Positions 1 to 9,299 of a DNA stretch of 11,330 nucleotides are shown in pieces. The stretch spans positions 1 through 11,330 of the forward strand of contig JBEAOO010000059.1 of NCBI GenBank assembly GCA_041164825.1. Reading direction: 5' to 3'. Each line of letters starts with the position of its first letter. The first letter of the stretch is position 1. The stretch comes from JBEAOO01 sp041164825 (GTDB lineage: Bacteria; Pseudomonadota; Gammaproteobacteria; Burkholderiales; Burkholderiaceae_C). Both the position numbers and the translations under genes were made by a program. Under the pieces are notes generated by a model, which saw only the letters and a program-made list of their open reading frames with translations, had not been told where the DNA came from and did no database searches.

Positions 1-80
1 ACGGACTGCAAACCGAGCAAATTCCGCCCTGAGTTTCCACATCGCGAGATGGTCAGGCCGAACTCCGCGTTTGAGGTGAG

Positions 81-118
81 GCAGGCTGCAAATCAGGGGG
101 GGTATTTCAGCAGCCTGC
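81..118 (-). other. Inverted repeat downstream of ubiB
   Basis: A perfect 9-bp inverted repeat (GCAGGCTGC at 81-89, GCAGCCTGC at 110-118) with a 20-base loop begins 20 bases past the ubiB stop codon. It could act as a 3'-end hairpin for the ubiJ-ubiB transcript. Neither strand has a T-run after it, so it is not a canonical intrinsic terminator. The rest of 1-137 shows no gene that I can support. Confidence 0.35.
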
Positions 119-137
119 TAGAGCGGCGCCGCCGAAC

Positions 138-1694
138 TCAATGCCAGCGCAAGTGCCGAAGCAACTGCACGGCCAAGGCCCCCAGAAGAAACCCGAGCCC
201 GGTGCACAAAAGCATTTGCAGCAGGCTGTTGGTGCGCTTTTGCTCGGCCAGCAGAGCCATCAAGGCCTTTTCGCTGCCTTGGCTGCGGGGCGCCTGCAAA
301 CTGTCGTGCAAGAGGCGCGGCAACTCGGGCAGCAATTGCGCATACCTCGGCGCTTCTTTTTTGAGCCGGCCCAGCAAACCGCGCCAGCCAATTTGCTCGT
401 TCATCCAACGCTCCAAGAAGGGCTTGGCCGTGCTCCACAGGTCCAGCTCCGGGTCGAGTTGGCGACCCAGGCCTTCCACATTGAGCAGGGTTTTTTGCAG
501 CAGCACCAACTGCGGCTGGATTTCGACGTTGAAGCGGCGAGAGGTCTGGAACAAGCGCAGTAGCACCTGGCCAAGCGAAATGTCTTTGAGCGGTCGGTCG
601 AAGTGGGGCTCGCAGACGGCGCGAATCGCCCCCTCCAAATCGTTGATGCGCGTGGTGGGGGGCACCCAACCTGATTCCACGTGCAACTCAGCCACGCGCT
701 TGTAGTCGCGCTGGAAGAAGGCGATGAAGTTTTGAGCCAAGTATTCCTTGTCCACCTCGGTCAACGTGCCGACGATGCCGAAGTCGAGCGCGATGTAGCG
801 GCCAAAGGTCTCGGGGGCCAAGCTCACTTGGATGTTGCCGGGGTGCATGTCGGCGTGGAAAAACCCGTCGCGGAACACCTGGGTGAAAAAGATGGTCACA
901 CCGTCGCGCGCGAGTTTGGGGATGTCCACCCCTGCATCGCGCAGCCGCTGCGTTTGGCTGATGGGCACACCCGTCATGCGCTCCATCACCAACACGGTTT
1001 GCGTGCACAGGTCCCAATGCATCTCGGGCACCAAGATCAGTGGCAGATCGGCCATGTTGCGGCGCAGCTGGGCGGCGTTGGCGGCCTCGCGCACCAAGTC
1101 GAGCTCGTCGTGCAGGTAGTTGTCAAACTCGGCCACCACCTCGCGCGGCTTCAGTCGCTTGCCGTCTTCTGAAAAGCGCTCCACCCAGCGTGCCAGGGTG
1201 CGCAGCAGCGACAAATCGTCATCAATCACCGCCAAGATGCCTGGGCGCAGCACCTTCACGGCCACGGCGCGGCCGTCTTTGAGGGTGGCAAAGTGCACCT
1301 GCGCAATCGACGCACTGGCCACCGGCTCGGCCTCAAAGCTGCCAAACACCTCGTCGATGGGGCGACCATAGGCGGCCTCCACCAGCTCGCGGGCCTTGGC
1401 TGCGGAGATGGGCGGCACATCGTCTTGCAGCCGCGCCAGCTCGTCGGCCAGGTCTCCCGGCAGCAGATCGCGCCGGGTCGACATCACCTGCCCAAATTTC
1501 ACAAAAATGGGGCCCAAGCGCTCCAACGCCAAGCGCAAACGCTCGCCGCGGGGCGCATCCAAGCGCCGGCCCACGGTGATCACGCGCACCAGCGCGCGCA
1601 CCCAGCGCTGCCGGAAGCCCGACAGCGCCAGCTCGTCCAAACCGAAGCGCAGGACGGTGACGACAATCAGCAGCAGCCGCGCCAGATGCCTCAT
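138..1694 (-). CDS. ubiB: UbiB, ABC1/ADCK-family atypical kinase-like ATPase of ubiquinone biosynthesis
   Basis: This 518-residue protein has the usual UbiB length and layout. The family is needed for ubiquinone synthesis and is thought to use ATPase activity to help hydrophobic intermediates reach the membrane-associated Ubi enzymes. Visible family marks are the KxGQ motif (KFGQ, residues 66-69), the Ala-rich nucleotide loop (VASASIAQ, about 125-132) that replaces the kinase glycine loop, the ATP lysine in VAVKV (147), HADMHPGN (280-287) in the catalytic loop, and DFG (304-306). A hydrophobic C-terminal segment (about 491-511) is the expected membrane anchor, followed by a short basic tail. 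The start codon overlaps the ubiJ stop by 4 bases (ATGA), with no clear Shine-Dalgarno site, so translation is probably coupled to ubiJ. All key motifs are intact. Identification is very secure; the exact biochemical role in the family is less settled. Confidence 0.96.
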   Translation of the reverse strand: MRHLARLLLIVVTVLRFGLDELALSGFRQRWVRALVRVITVGRRLDAPRGERLRLALERLGPIFVKFGQVMSTRRDLLPGDLADELARLQDDVPPISAAKARELVEAAYGRPIDEVFGSFEAEPVASASIAQVHFATLKDGRAVAVKVLRPGILAVIDDDLSLLRTLARWVERFSEDGKRLKPREVVAEFDNYLHDELDLVREAANAAQLRRNMADLPLILVPEMHWDLCTQTVLVMERMTGVPISQTQRLRDAGVDIPKLARDGVTIFFTQVFRDGFFHADMHPGNIQVSLAPETFGRYIALDFGIVGTLTEVDKEYLAQNFIAFFQRDYKRVAELHVESGWVPPTTRINDLEGAIRAVCEPHFDRPLKDISLGQVLLRLFQTSRRFNVEIQPQLVLLQKTLLNVEGLGRQLDPELDLWSTAKPFLERWMNEQIGWRGLLGRLKKEAPRYAQLLPELPRLLHDSLQAPRSQGSEKALMALLAEQKRTNSLLQMLLCTGLGFLLGALAVQLLRHLRWH

Positions 1695-2215
1695 GGCGCG
1701 GACACGCGGGAGGCCAGCCCCGTGAGGCCTTGCACAGCCGCTCGCAGCCCCCCCGCCAGCACACCGCCCACGCGAGCGATCTCGCGCGCCGGCACCTCGC
1801 CCACCACGCGGGCCAGGTCGTCCTGCATGTCCCAGCGCAGGTTGTCCACCAGCCAGCTCACATCGGCTGCCAATTCGGCGTCCCCCTCCACCGACACCTT
1901 GGGGCGCTCGCCGCCCAGGCTGTGCAGTGCGGCCCGCAGCGGGTTGCCGGCTTCCACGGTGAGGTTCAGGTCAACCTGGGCGGGCGGTGCGTCACCGCCC
2001 CACTCCAGCAAACCGGCCGGCGTGATGCCGAACACCAGGTCGGGCGGGGTGGGCAGCATGCTGGGCCAGCCCGCGAGATGCAAGCGGACGTAACGCCCGG
2101 CGTGGGGTTTGAGTCGGGCCGTGGCCACGGCCTCGCTGACCAACACATGGTTGAGCAAAAGGCAGACACGCTGCACAGCGGCGACCGCAAGGGTCTGTTG
2201 AATAGTTTGCAACAT
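1691..2215 (-). CDS. ubiJ: UbiJ-like SCP2-domain accessory factor of ubiquinone biosynthesis
   Basis: The product has 174 residues, somewhat shorter than E. coli UbiJ (about 200). Roughly residues 15-115 look like an SCP2 sterol-carrier fold, which in UbiJ binds lipids and helps organise the soluble Ubi complex. The C-terminal part has the run WLVDNLRWDM (121-130) followed by DDLARVVGE, which I associate with UbiJ. Position directly before ubiB with a 4-base overlap strongly supports the call. The start at 2215 (MLQTIQQTL) was chosen because it begins the recognisable domain. The same frame stays open upstream to about 4003, but that part is antisense to the EPS glycosyltransferase and reads as GC-rich non-coding translation. 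A TACAAT -10 box sits six bases before this ATG, which would give a leaderless mRNA. The alternative label is simply SCP2-domain protein. Confidence 0.86.
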   Translation of the reverse strand: MLQTIQQTLAVAAVQRVCLLLNHVLVSEAVATARLKPHAGRYVRLHLAGWPSMLPTPPDLVFGITPAGLLEWGGDAPPAQVDLNLTVEAGNPLRAALHSLGGERPKVSVEGDAELAADVSWLVDNLRWDMQDDLARVVGEVPAREIARVGGVLAGGLRAAVQGLTGLASRVSAP

Positions 2216-2458
2216 CCGGGGATTGTAGGCAGCCGCGCCCAAAGCCCCCCCGCATCTGGGCGACGGGACCGTCACATGTTTTGGGAGAGAATCCGGGTAG
2301 ACCCTGGGCAAGGAACGTGCTTCTGTGAGGAGGCAGTGCACCGGTTTGGGCCCCCGCCCTGCCGCCCCTTCCCCCCAGGTCGAGCCAGCTTCTGCGCGGC
2401 GTGGGCCACTCTCACGTCCGCCTCCAGGGCTGGCATGCGGGCCACAGGTTTCGGGAAC
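2216..2458. other. Divergent intergenic region between ubiJ and the EPS operon
   Basis: These 243 bases must hold the control elements for ubiJ-ubiB leftward and for the EPS genes rightward. Besides the ubiJ -10 box I see a GC-rich 6-bp inverted repeat (2236-2241 with 2257-2262) and a small dyad GGGTAGACCC (2295-2304). I could not find a convincing sigma-70 promoter facing the EPS genes. No coding sequence is supported here. Confidence 0.5.
2222..2227 (-). promoter_or_regulatory. Putative -10 box of the ubiJ-ubiB promoter
   Basis: Read on the minus strand this is TACAAT, one mismatch from TATAAT, preceded by GCC as is common in housekeeping promoters of this group (recalled pattern). Six bases separate it from the ubiJ ATG, which places the expected transcription start on or next to the A of the start codon. 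No good -35 hexamer lies 16-18 bases upstream; that place is a G-run flanked by a short inverted repeat (CGCCCA 2236-2241, TGGGCG 2257-2262). Confidence 0.5.
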
Positions 2459-3853
2459 ATGTTCGAAGAACGCAGTTACAAAAGAACGTTTTACAGCGCG
2501 CCGCAGTCCGTCACGTCGTTCGTCGCGGCGTTTCTGGAGCCGTCGATCACCGTCTTGGTGTTCCTTTTTGCCAACAGCTGGGTGGGCGAGCAAATCGACC
2601 GCCCCGAGCTCACGCTCTGCCTGTTGATTTTCGCCCTCACTTTTCCGGGTCGCAATCGTTTCCGGGAGCACTTGTTGTCGGCCGCCGTCGACATCTTCAC
2701 CTCCTGGCTCACGGTGCTGCTGATCCTCGGCCTGTGTGGCTACGCCACCCACAGCCTCTATCTGTACGACGAAGGCGCGCTCGTCGACTGGGCCATTGCC
2801 ACGCCATTCCTGCAGTGGCTGTCGGTGTGGGCCGGCAAGCGCGTGGTGCAATCGCACGCAGCGCGGCCCGAGGTGCGCCGCAAAGCCATCGTGGTGGGTG
2901 CGGGGCGACTGGGCACCAAGGTGGCCCGTGCCCTGGGTGGCCAAGAAGACTTCGGCATCGATTTCCTCGGTTTCTTTGACGACCGCACCGACGACCGACT
3001 CGACGCCGCCGCCGTGCCCGAGCGCCTGGGCGGCCTCAAAGACGTGGCCGCCTTCATCACCCAACACGGCGTGCGCGAGGTCTACATCACCCTGCCTCTG
3101 GGCTCGCAGCCGCGCATTGTTGAACTGCTGGAGCAGGTTCAAGGCACCACCGCCTCGCTGTTTTTCGTGCCCGATGTGTTCGGCATCAGCATCATCCAGG
3201 GCCGCCTGCAAGACATGAACGGTGTGCCCGTGGTGGGCATTTGCGAAACCCCGTTCACCGGCACCAACGAGTTGGTCAAGCGCATCAGCGACGTCGTCCT
3301 GGCCTGCATCATCTTGGTGCTGATCTCGCCGCTGCTGATCGCCGTGGCCATTGGCGTGAAGCTCAGCTCGCCTGGCCCGATCGTCTTCAAACAGCGCCGC
3401 AACGGCCTGCAGGGTGAAGAAATCATCGTTTACAAGTTCCGCTCCATGCGGGCGCAAGACAACGGCGCCGTGGTGCGCCAAGCCACCAAGGGCGACGCGC
3501 GCATCACCCCCTTCGGCGCCTTCATCCGCAAGACCTCGCTGGATGAACTGCCCCAGTTCATCAACGTGCTGCAAGGCCGCATGAGCATCGTTGGGCCGCG
3601 CCCCCATGCAGTGGCGCACAACGAAGAATACCGCCGCCTGATCAAGGCTTACATGGTTCGCCACAAGGTCAAGCCCGGCATCACCGGCTGGGCCCAGGTC
3701 AACGGCCACCGCGGCGAAACCGACACCATCGAGAAGATGCAGGCCCGGGTCGAATACGACCTCGAATACCTGCGCAACTGGTCGCTGGGCCTCGATTTGC
3801 AAATCATCGCCCGCACCGTCAAGCTGGTGGTGGCCGACCGCCACGCCTATTGA
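2459..3853 (+). CDS. epsB: Undecaprenyl-phosphate glucose phosphotransferase (EpsB/WcaJ type), EPS initiation
   Basis: The 464-residue protein is a polyprenyl-phosphate hexose-1-phosphate transferase. It should move a sugar-1-phosphate, most likely glucose-1-phosphate from UDP-Glc, onto undecaprenyl phosphate at the inner membrane, the first step of repeat-unit assembly. Four hydrophobic segments occupy about residues 16-128. A Rossmann-like central domain starts at KAIVVGAGRLGTK (142-154). One more membrane segment (about 279-302) precedes the catalytic domain, with SSPGPIVFKQ (303-312), YKFRSM (325-330), the catalytic Asp-Glu pair in SLDELPQ (360-366), SIVGPRPH (376-383) and GITGWAQVNG (407-416). 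Length and domain order match full-length family members. The start at 2459 gives the MFEERS N-terminus expected of the family, but an in-frame ATG at 2435 has a better-placed AGGG and would add eight residues. Donor sugar specificity cannot be read from sequence alone. Confidence 0.93.
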   Translation: MFEERSYKRTFYSAPQSVTSFVAAFLEPSITVLVFLFANSWVGEQIDRPELTLCLLIFALTFPGRNRFREHLLSAAVDIFTSWLTVLLILGLCGYATHSLYLYDEGALVDWAIATPFLQWLSVWAGKRVVQSHAARPEVRRKAIVVGAGRLGTKVARALGGQEDFGIDFLGFFDDRTDDRLDAAAVPERLGGLKDVAAFITQHGVREVYITLPLGSQPRIVELLEQVQGTTASLFFVPDVFGISIIQGRLQDMNGVPVVGICETPFTGTNELVKRISDVVLACIILVLISPLLIAVAIGVKLSSPGPIVFKQRRNGLQGEEIIVYKFRSMRAQDNGAVVRQATKGDARITPFGAFIRKTSLDELPQFINVLQGRMSIVGPRPHAVAHNEEYRRLIKAYMVRHKVKPGITGWAQVNGHRGETDTIEKMQARVEYDLEYLRNWSLGLDLQIIARTVKLVVADRHAY

Positions 3854-3926
3854 TGTGCAGCGCCAAGTTGTTGCGCCACCCACACACACCCTCGCTTCAC
3901 ACCGCACACCCGTGCAGTCACCCGCC

Positions 3927-3932
3927 AAGAGG
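3927..3932 (+). promoter_or_regulatory. Ribosome binding site deciding the epsL-like start
   Basis: AAGAGG lies six bases before the ATG at 3939. It favours that codon over the earlier in-frame GTG (3855) and over the next ATG (3954). Confidence 0.6.
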
Positions 3933-3938
3933 CCACGA

Positions 3939-5171
3939 ATGACCCGACGTTCCATGCCCCGCACATGCGCCTGCACCCGCCCGGCCACGCTGCCGTTGCG
4001 CACGCCCCTCGCCCTGGCCTTGTTGCTGGCGGCCAGCGGCGCGGCCCTGGCCCAGTCCAGCCCCTACACCGTGGGCGCCAGCCAGTCATTCACACATGAC
4101 GACAACGTGGGCCGCGTGGCCAACGGCGCCGTCAAAACCAGCGACACCATCTCCACCACCAGCCTGTTCGCTGGCGTCAACCAGCCATTTGGCCGCCAGC
4201 GGTTCTATGCCAACGCCAACGTCAACGTCAACCGCTACGGCACCCGCACCTCGCTCAACAACAACGGCTACAACCTGAGCACCGGGCTCGACTGGTCGAC
4301 CATCGAGCGCCTTTCGGGCACGGTGACCCTGGCCACCACGCGCCAAACCGCGGACCTGACGGTGCAAGACCCGAACACCCTGGCCACCAGCATCATCAGC
4401 AACCCGCAAACCACCCGCAACTGGGGCGCCACGGTGCGCTATGGCCTGACGCCCGACATGGCGCTCGTCGGCGGCTACCAGCACCAGGGCATCAGCTACG
4501 CCAACACCAATTTGGCGGGCCGCGACAGCACGCAAAACGCGGTCAATGCCGGCGTGCGCTGGGGCAGCGGCAACCGCCTGACCCTGGGCACCGGCCTGCG
4601 CTTCACCCGCACCGAACAAGCTGTGTTCAACACCGCGCCAGCCAACACCACCCAGCGCCGCGACTTGGACCTGGACGCCACCTACATCCCCACTGGCTTC
4701 AGCACCATCAACAGCCGCTTGAGCCTCACCCACACCAGCAACTCGTCGACCACAAGCAGCAACCTGTCGGGCCTCACCGGCAACATCGGCTGGAACTACA
4801 AGCCCACCGGCAAGCTCGGCTTCAACACCTCGTTGTCACGCGACCTGGGCACGACCACCACCTACGTGGCCACCAGCAACGGCACCGCGCAAGTCGATGC
4901 CAACCGCCTGAGTACCAGCTTCCAACTCGGCACCACCTATGAATTCAGCCCCAAGCTGGGCTTCAACGCCGCGCTGAGCCGGGTATCGGGTGAGCTGGCA
5001 TCGGGCGCGGGCAAAGACACCTCCAACACCCTGACCGTCGGCGCCAACTACAGCCCCACCCGCACCGTGGGCTTGGGCTGCAACATGGCCCACAGCACCC
5101 GCGATGCGGGCGCGACCTTCAAGTCCGCCTACAACACCCTGGGCTGCTCCGCGCGGTTCATGCTGCAATGA
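3939..5171 (+). CDS. epsL: EpsL-like outer-membrane beta-barrel protein of EPS biosynthesis
   Basis: From the ATG at 3939 the product has 410 residues, with AAGAGG (3927-3932) six bases upstream. An extended N-terminus with several Arg leads to a hydrophobic core (about 20-37) and a likely signal-peptidase I site after ALA (cleavage at 38/39). The mature part is rich in Thr, Asn, Ser and Gly and shows alternating polar/hydrophobic strands, as in outer-membrane barrels. Residues 54-59 (DDNVGR), then SDTIS and NQPFGRQRFYANANV, resemble the start of the EpsL family found in methanolan-like EPS operons. The role is inferred to be in the outer membrane, in polymer export or anchoring; the family has no firmly known mechanism. 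Two cysteines (381 and 403) in the last strands could form a disulfide. Its stop overlaps the galE start (ATGA). A GTG at 3855 could extend the frame by 28 residues but has no signal-peptide logic. The specific family name is less certain than the barrel call. Confidence 0.77.
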   Translation: MTRRSMPRTCACTRPATLPLRTPLALALLLAASGAALAQSSPYTVGASQSFTHDDNVGRVANGAVKTSDTISTTSLFAGVNQPFGRQRFYANANVNVNRYGTRTSLNNNGYNLSTGLDWSTIERLSGTVTLATTRQTADLTVQDPNTLATSIISNPQTTRNWGATVRYGLTPDMALVGGYQHQGISYANTNLAGRDSTQNAVNAGVRWGSGNRLTLGTGLRFTRTEQAVFNTAPANTTQRRDLDLDATYIPTGFSTINSRLSLTHTSNSSTTSSNLSGLTGNIGWNYKPTGKLGFNTSLSRDLGTTTTYVATSNGTAQVDANRLSTSFQLGTTYEFSPKLGFNAALSRVSGELASGAGKDTSNTLTVGANYSPTRTVGLGCNMAHSTRDAGATFKSAYNTLGCSARFMLQ

Positions 5172-6196
5172 GCGCGCCCACCGTTCTGCTGACCGGCGGC
5201 GCCGGCTACATCGGCTCGCACACCTGGCTGACGCTGCTGGCGGCCGGCTACAAGGTGGTCGGCATCGACAACTTCTCCAACAGCTCGCCCCTGGTGCTGG
5301 AGCGGCTGGCCCAACTGAGCGGCCAAACGCCGGTGTTCGAGCAGATCGACGTGTGCGACGCGGCGGCCATGGAGGGCTTGTTCCAGCGCCACAGCATCGA
5401 TGCCGCCGTGCACTTCGCGGCCTACAAATCGGTGGGCGAAAGCACGCAAAAACCGCTGGCCTACTACGCCAACAATCTGGGCGGACTGCTCACACTGAGC
5501 CAAACCATGGCCCGCCACGGCAAACAGGCCCTGGTGTTCAGCTCCAGCGCCACCGTCTACGGCAGCCCCGATCGGCTGCCCATTTCTGAAGACAGCGCAC
5601 TGTCCACCACCAACCCCTACGGCGCCACCAAGCTGATGGGCGAAAACATCCTGCGCGACGCGGCCTTGGCCGACCCGCGCTGGGCCATCGCCCTGCTGCG
5701 CTACTTCAACCCCGTGGGCGCCCACGAGAGCGGCCTGATCGGCGAAGACCCGCGCGGCACACCCAACAACCTCATGCCCTACGTCACCCAAGTGGCCGTG
5801 GGCAAGCTCACCAAGCTGCAGGTGTTTGGCAACGACTACGACACCCCCGACGGCACCGGCGTGCGCGACTACATCCACGTGCTCGACCTGGCCGAAGGCC
5901 ATGTGGCGGCCCTGCGCTACCTGCTCGACAAGCGCCAGTCGCTCACCGTCAACCTCGGCACCGGCCAGGGCTACAGCGTGCTCGAACTGGTGAAGGCCTT
6001 TGAGCGCGCCAGCGGTCGTCCCGTGCCCTACGACATCGTGGCCCGCCGCCCCGGCGATATTGCCGCCTGCTACGCCGATCCGGCCCTGGCGCGCGCCCTG
6101 CTCGGCTGGCAAGCCACCCGTGGCCTCGATGCCATGTGCGCCGACAGCTGGCGCTGGCAAAGCCAAAACCCGCAGGGTTTCGGCGCCGGCACCTAA
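5168..6196 (+). CDS. galE: UDP-glucose/UDP-N-acetylglucosamine 4-epimerase, GalE
   Basis: This 342-residue protein is a cytoplasmic short-chain dehydrogenase/reductase that inverts C4 of UDP-hexoses with tightly bound NAD+. The nucleotide motif GGAGYIG (10-16) is at the N-terminus. The active site shows Ser in FSSSATVYG (124-132) and Tyr151 with Lys155 in YGATK. RYFNPVGAH (178-186) and GTGVRDYIHVLDLAEGH (229-245) are typical of GalE, and length fits. In the motif equivalent to E. coli RREGDLPAY, this protein reads RRPGDIAAC (293-301), so the gate residue, Tyr299 in E. coli, is Cys301 here, as in the human enzyme that also takes UDP-GlcNAc/GalNAc. Dual specificity is therefore plausible. The start codon overlaps the upstream stop by 4 bases, so translation is probably coupled. 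It would supply UDP-Gal or UDP-GalNAc to the polymer. Confidence 0.95.
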   Translation: MSAPTVLLTGGAGYIGSHTWLTLLAAGYKVVGIDNFSNSSPLVLERLAQLSGQTPVFEQIDVCDAAAMEGLFQRHSIDAAVHFAAYKSVGESTQKPLAYYANNLGGLLTLSQTMARHGKQALVFSSSATVYGSPDRLPISEDSALSTTNPYGATKLMGENILRDAALADPRWAIALLRYFNPVGAHESGLIGEDPRGTPNNLMPYVTQVAVGKLTKLQVFGNDYDTPDGTGVRDYIHVLDLAEGHVAALRYLLDKRQSLTVNLGTGQGYSVLELVKAFERASGRPVPYDIVARRPGDIAACYADPALARALLGWQATRGLDAMCADSWRWQSQNPQGFGAGT

Positions 6197-6220
6197 TCCT
6201 TTTCAGCTTCTGACCCCACC

Positions 6221-7681
6221 ATGTCCAGCACCCCCATCTCCGTCCTCCCGGTCGTCATGGCCGGCGGCAGCGGCACCCGGCTCTGGCCGCTGTCGCGCGC
6301 GCAATTCCCCAAACAATTCCTGGTGCTGCAAGGCAACGAAAGCCTGTTTCAGCAAGCCACGCGCCGCCTGAACACGCTGGCTGCGGCCGACATCCAGGTG
6401 GCCGCCCCCTGCGTGGTGGGCAACGAAGAACACCGCTTCCTGGTGCTGGAGCAGCTGCGCGAACTCAAGGTAGCCCCCGGCGCCGTGCTGCTGGAACCCA
6501 CCGGCCGCAACACCGCCCCGGCCATGACCCTGGCTGCGCTGCACGCACTGAGCGCCGACGCCGACCCGGTGATGGTGGTGGCCTCGGCCGACCAGACCGT
6601 CACCAACGAAGCCGCCTACACCGCCGCCGTGCAAGCCGCCGTGCGCGCTGCGGCCGATGGCGCCATCGTCATCCTGGGCGTCACGCCCGACCGCCCGGAA
6701 ACCGGCTTTGGCTACATCCGCTCCAGTGCCGCCACCGGCAACAACACCGCGCTGCAAGTGGCCGAGTTTGTGGAAAAGCCCAACCTCGCCACCGCCGAGC
6801 GCTATGTGGCCGAAGGCGTCTACTTCTGGAACAGCGGCATGTTCGTGGTGCGCGCCTCGGTGTGGTTGGCCGCGCTGCAGGCCTTCCGCCCCGACATCGC
6901 CACGGCCACCCAAGCCGCCTGGGCCGTGCGCAGCACCGACGCCAGCTTTGTGCGCCCCGGCAAAGCCGAGTTCGCCGCCATCCCGTCGGAGTCGGTCGAC
7001 TACGCGGTGATGGAAAAGTGTCCTGCATCGCCTGAGTTCGACATCCGCATGGTGCCGCTCGACGCGGGCTGGTCCGACCTCGGCGCCTGGGATGCCGTCT
7101 GGCAAGTGAGCGACAAGGACGAAGCTGGCAACGCCAGCGTGGGCGACACCGTGCTGCACGACAGCCGCAACACCCTCGTGCACGCCACCAGCCGCCTGGT
7201 GAGCGCCATCGGCCTCGACAACCTCGTCATCGTCGAGACACCCGACGCTGTCATGGTCGCTGACCGTGACAAAAGCCAACACGTCAAATTCATCGTCAAT
7301 CAGCTGCAAAGCAGCGGCCGCACCGAGCAAACGTTGCACCGCCAGGTGCACCGCCCCTGGGGCTGGTACGACAGCATCGACAACGGCCCGCGCCACCAGG
7401 TCAAGCGCATCATGGTCAAGCCCGGCGCCTCGCTCAGCCTGCAAATGCACCACCACCGCGCCGAGCACTGGATCGTGGTCAGCGGCACCGCCGAAGTCAC
7501 CAATGGCGACAAGGTGCTGCTGCTGTCTGAAAACCAAAGCACCTACATCCCCCTCGGCCAAACCCACCGCCTGGCCAACCCCGGCAAGGTGCCGCTCGAA
7601 ATCATCGAGGTGCAGTCGGGCAGCTACCTCGGCGAAGATGACATCGTGCGCTTCGAAGACACCTACGGCCGCAGCACCTGA
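6221..7681 (+). CDS. manC: Bifunctional mannose-1-phosphate guanylyltransferase / mannose-6-phosphate isomerase (ManC/AlgA/CpsB)
   Basis: The 486-residue protein matches the two-domain type II enzyme that makes GDP-mannose in the cytoplasm. The N-terminal nucleotidyltransferase has GGSGTRLWPLSR (15-26) with PKQF (30-33), EPTGRNTAPA (92-101), FVEKP (183-187), FWNSGMF (202-208) and DAGWSDLGAW (281-290). The C-terminal part (about 372-486) is a cupin isomerase domain with HRPWGWYD (377-384), QMHHHRAEHW (408-417), IPLGQTHRLANPG (443-455) and EVQSG (463-467). The usual P-A-D-H loop reads ASADQ (121-125), a His-to-Gln change that I believe occurs in related bacteria. It starts 24 bases after galE, and the gap (ending CTGACCCCACC) holds no Shine-Dalgarno sequence, so translation may rely on coupling. 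GDP-Man may enter the polymer directly or be converted to fucose- or rhamnose-type sugars by enzymes not in the window. Confidence 0.95.
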   Translation: MSSTPISVLPVVMAGGSGTRLWPLSRAQFPKQFLVLQGNESLFQQATRRLNTLAAADIQVAAPCVVGNEEHRFLVLEQLRELKVAPGAVLLEPTGRNTAPAMTLAALHALSADADPVMVVASADQTVTNEAAYTAAVQAAVRAAADGAIVILGVTPDRPETGFGYIRSSAATGNNTALQVAEFVEKPNLATAERYVAEGVYFWNSGMFVVRASVWLAALQAFRPDIATATQAAWAVRSTDASFVRPGKAEFAAIPSESVDYAVMEKCPASPEFDIRMVPLDAGWSDLGAWDAVWQVSDKDEAGNASVGDTVLHDSRNTLVHATSRLVSAIGLDNLVIVETPDAVMVADRDKSQHVKFIVNQLQSSGRTEQTLHRQVHRPWGWYDSIDNGPRHQVKRIMVKPGASLSLQMHHHRAEHWIVVSGTAEVTNGDKVLLLSENQSTYIPLGQTHRLANPGKVPLEIIEVQSGSYLGEDDIVRFEDTYGRST

Positions 7682-7756
7682 GACTGCGCGCCGCCGACGC
7701 TTGCTTGGCTGCGCCCGGCCCCTCCATTTCATCGTTTCCAGATTCAAGGTTTCGTC

Positions 7757-9037
<1,281 letters not shown>

Positions 9038-9078
9038 GGCCCAACACCACGTCACTTGGATGTAACGCTTGGTATCCC

Positions 9079-9116
9079 CGCCCGGTCGCCGCACCCCGTC
9101 AGCGACTGGGCGTTTT
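9079..9116 (+). terminator. Intrinsic terminator after the tviB-like gene
   Basis: An 11-bp GC-rich stem (CGCCCGGTCGC 9079-9089 with GCGACTGGGCG 9102-9112, one G-U pair) encloses a 12-base loop and runs straight into TTTT (9113-9116). It starts 41 bases after the stop codon at 9037. The T-run is short, but stem strength and position fit the end of the EPS transcript. Confidence 0.75.
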
Positions 9117-9299
9117 CCATTCAGGCGGGTGCCGTGCCCCCGTGCTCAGCGCCCGGCGCCCCCACGCCAGTGGCACCCAACGCCCTCAGGCGTCATCTCC
9201 GTAACGATTTGCATCACCCGGCTGTGCCGCAGCCCCCACAGCGGCCGGCAAATGACCGGCCGCGTCACTTCTGCACCTCTCCGACGGCCCGGCACGCAA

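Noticed and set aside
49..705. 218-codon plus-strand ORF opposite the 3' part of ubiB
   Set aside because: Arg/Ser-rich translation in the shadow of a clear ubiB gene, with no start context.
2307..2320. Sigma-54-like element on the minus strand (GCACG-N4-TTGCC) upstream of ubiJ
   Set aside because: The -24 element reads AAGCACG rather than TGGCACG, so it lacks the first of the two key G residues. A housekeeping ubiquinone gene is an unlikely target, and a TACAAT box lies nearer.
1730..2458. Upstream extension of the epsB frame by 243 codons
   Set aside because: It runs antisense to ubiJ and through the divergent control region. The recognisable protein begins at MFEERS, and the total length from there fits the family.
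2216..4003. Upstream extension of the ubiJ frame to a 770-codon ORF
   Set aside because: The extra part runs antisense through epsB and into the intergenic DNA and epsL start. Only the last 174 codons look like a protein family.
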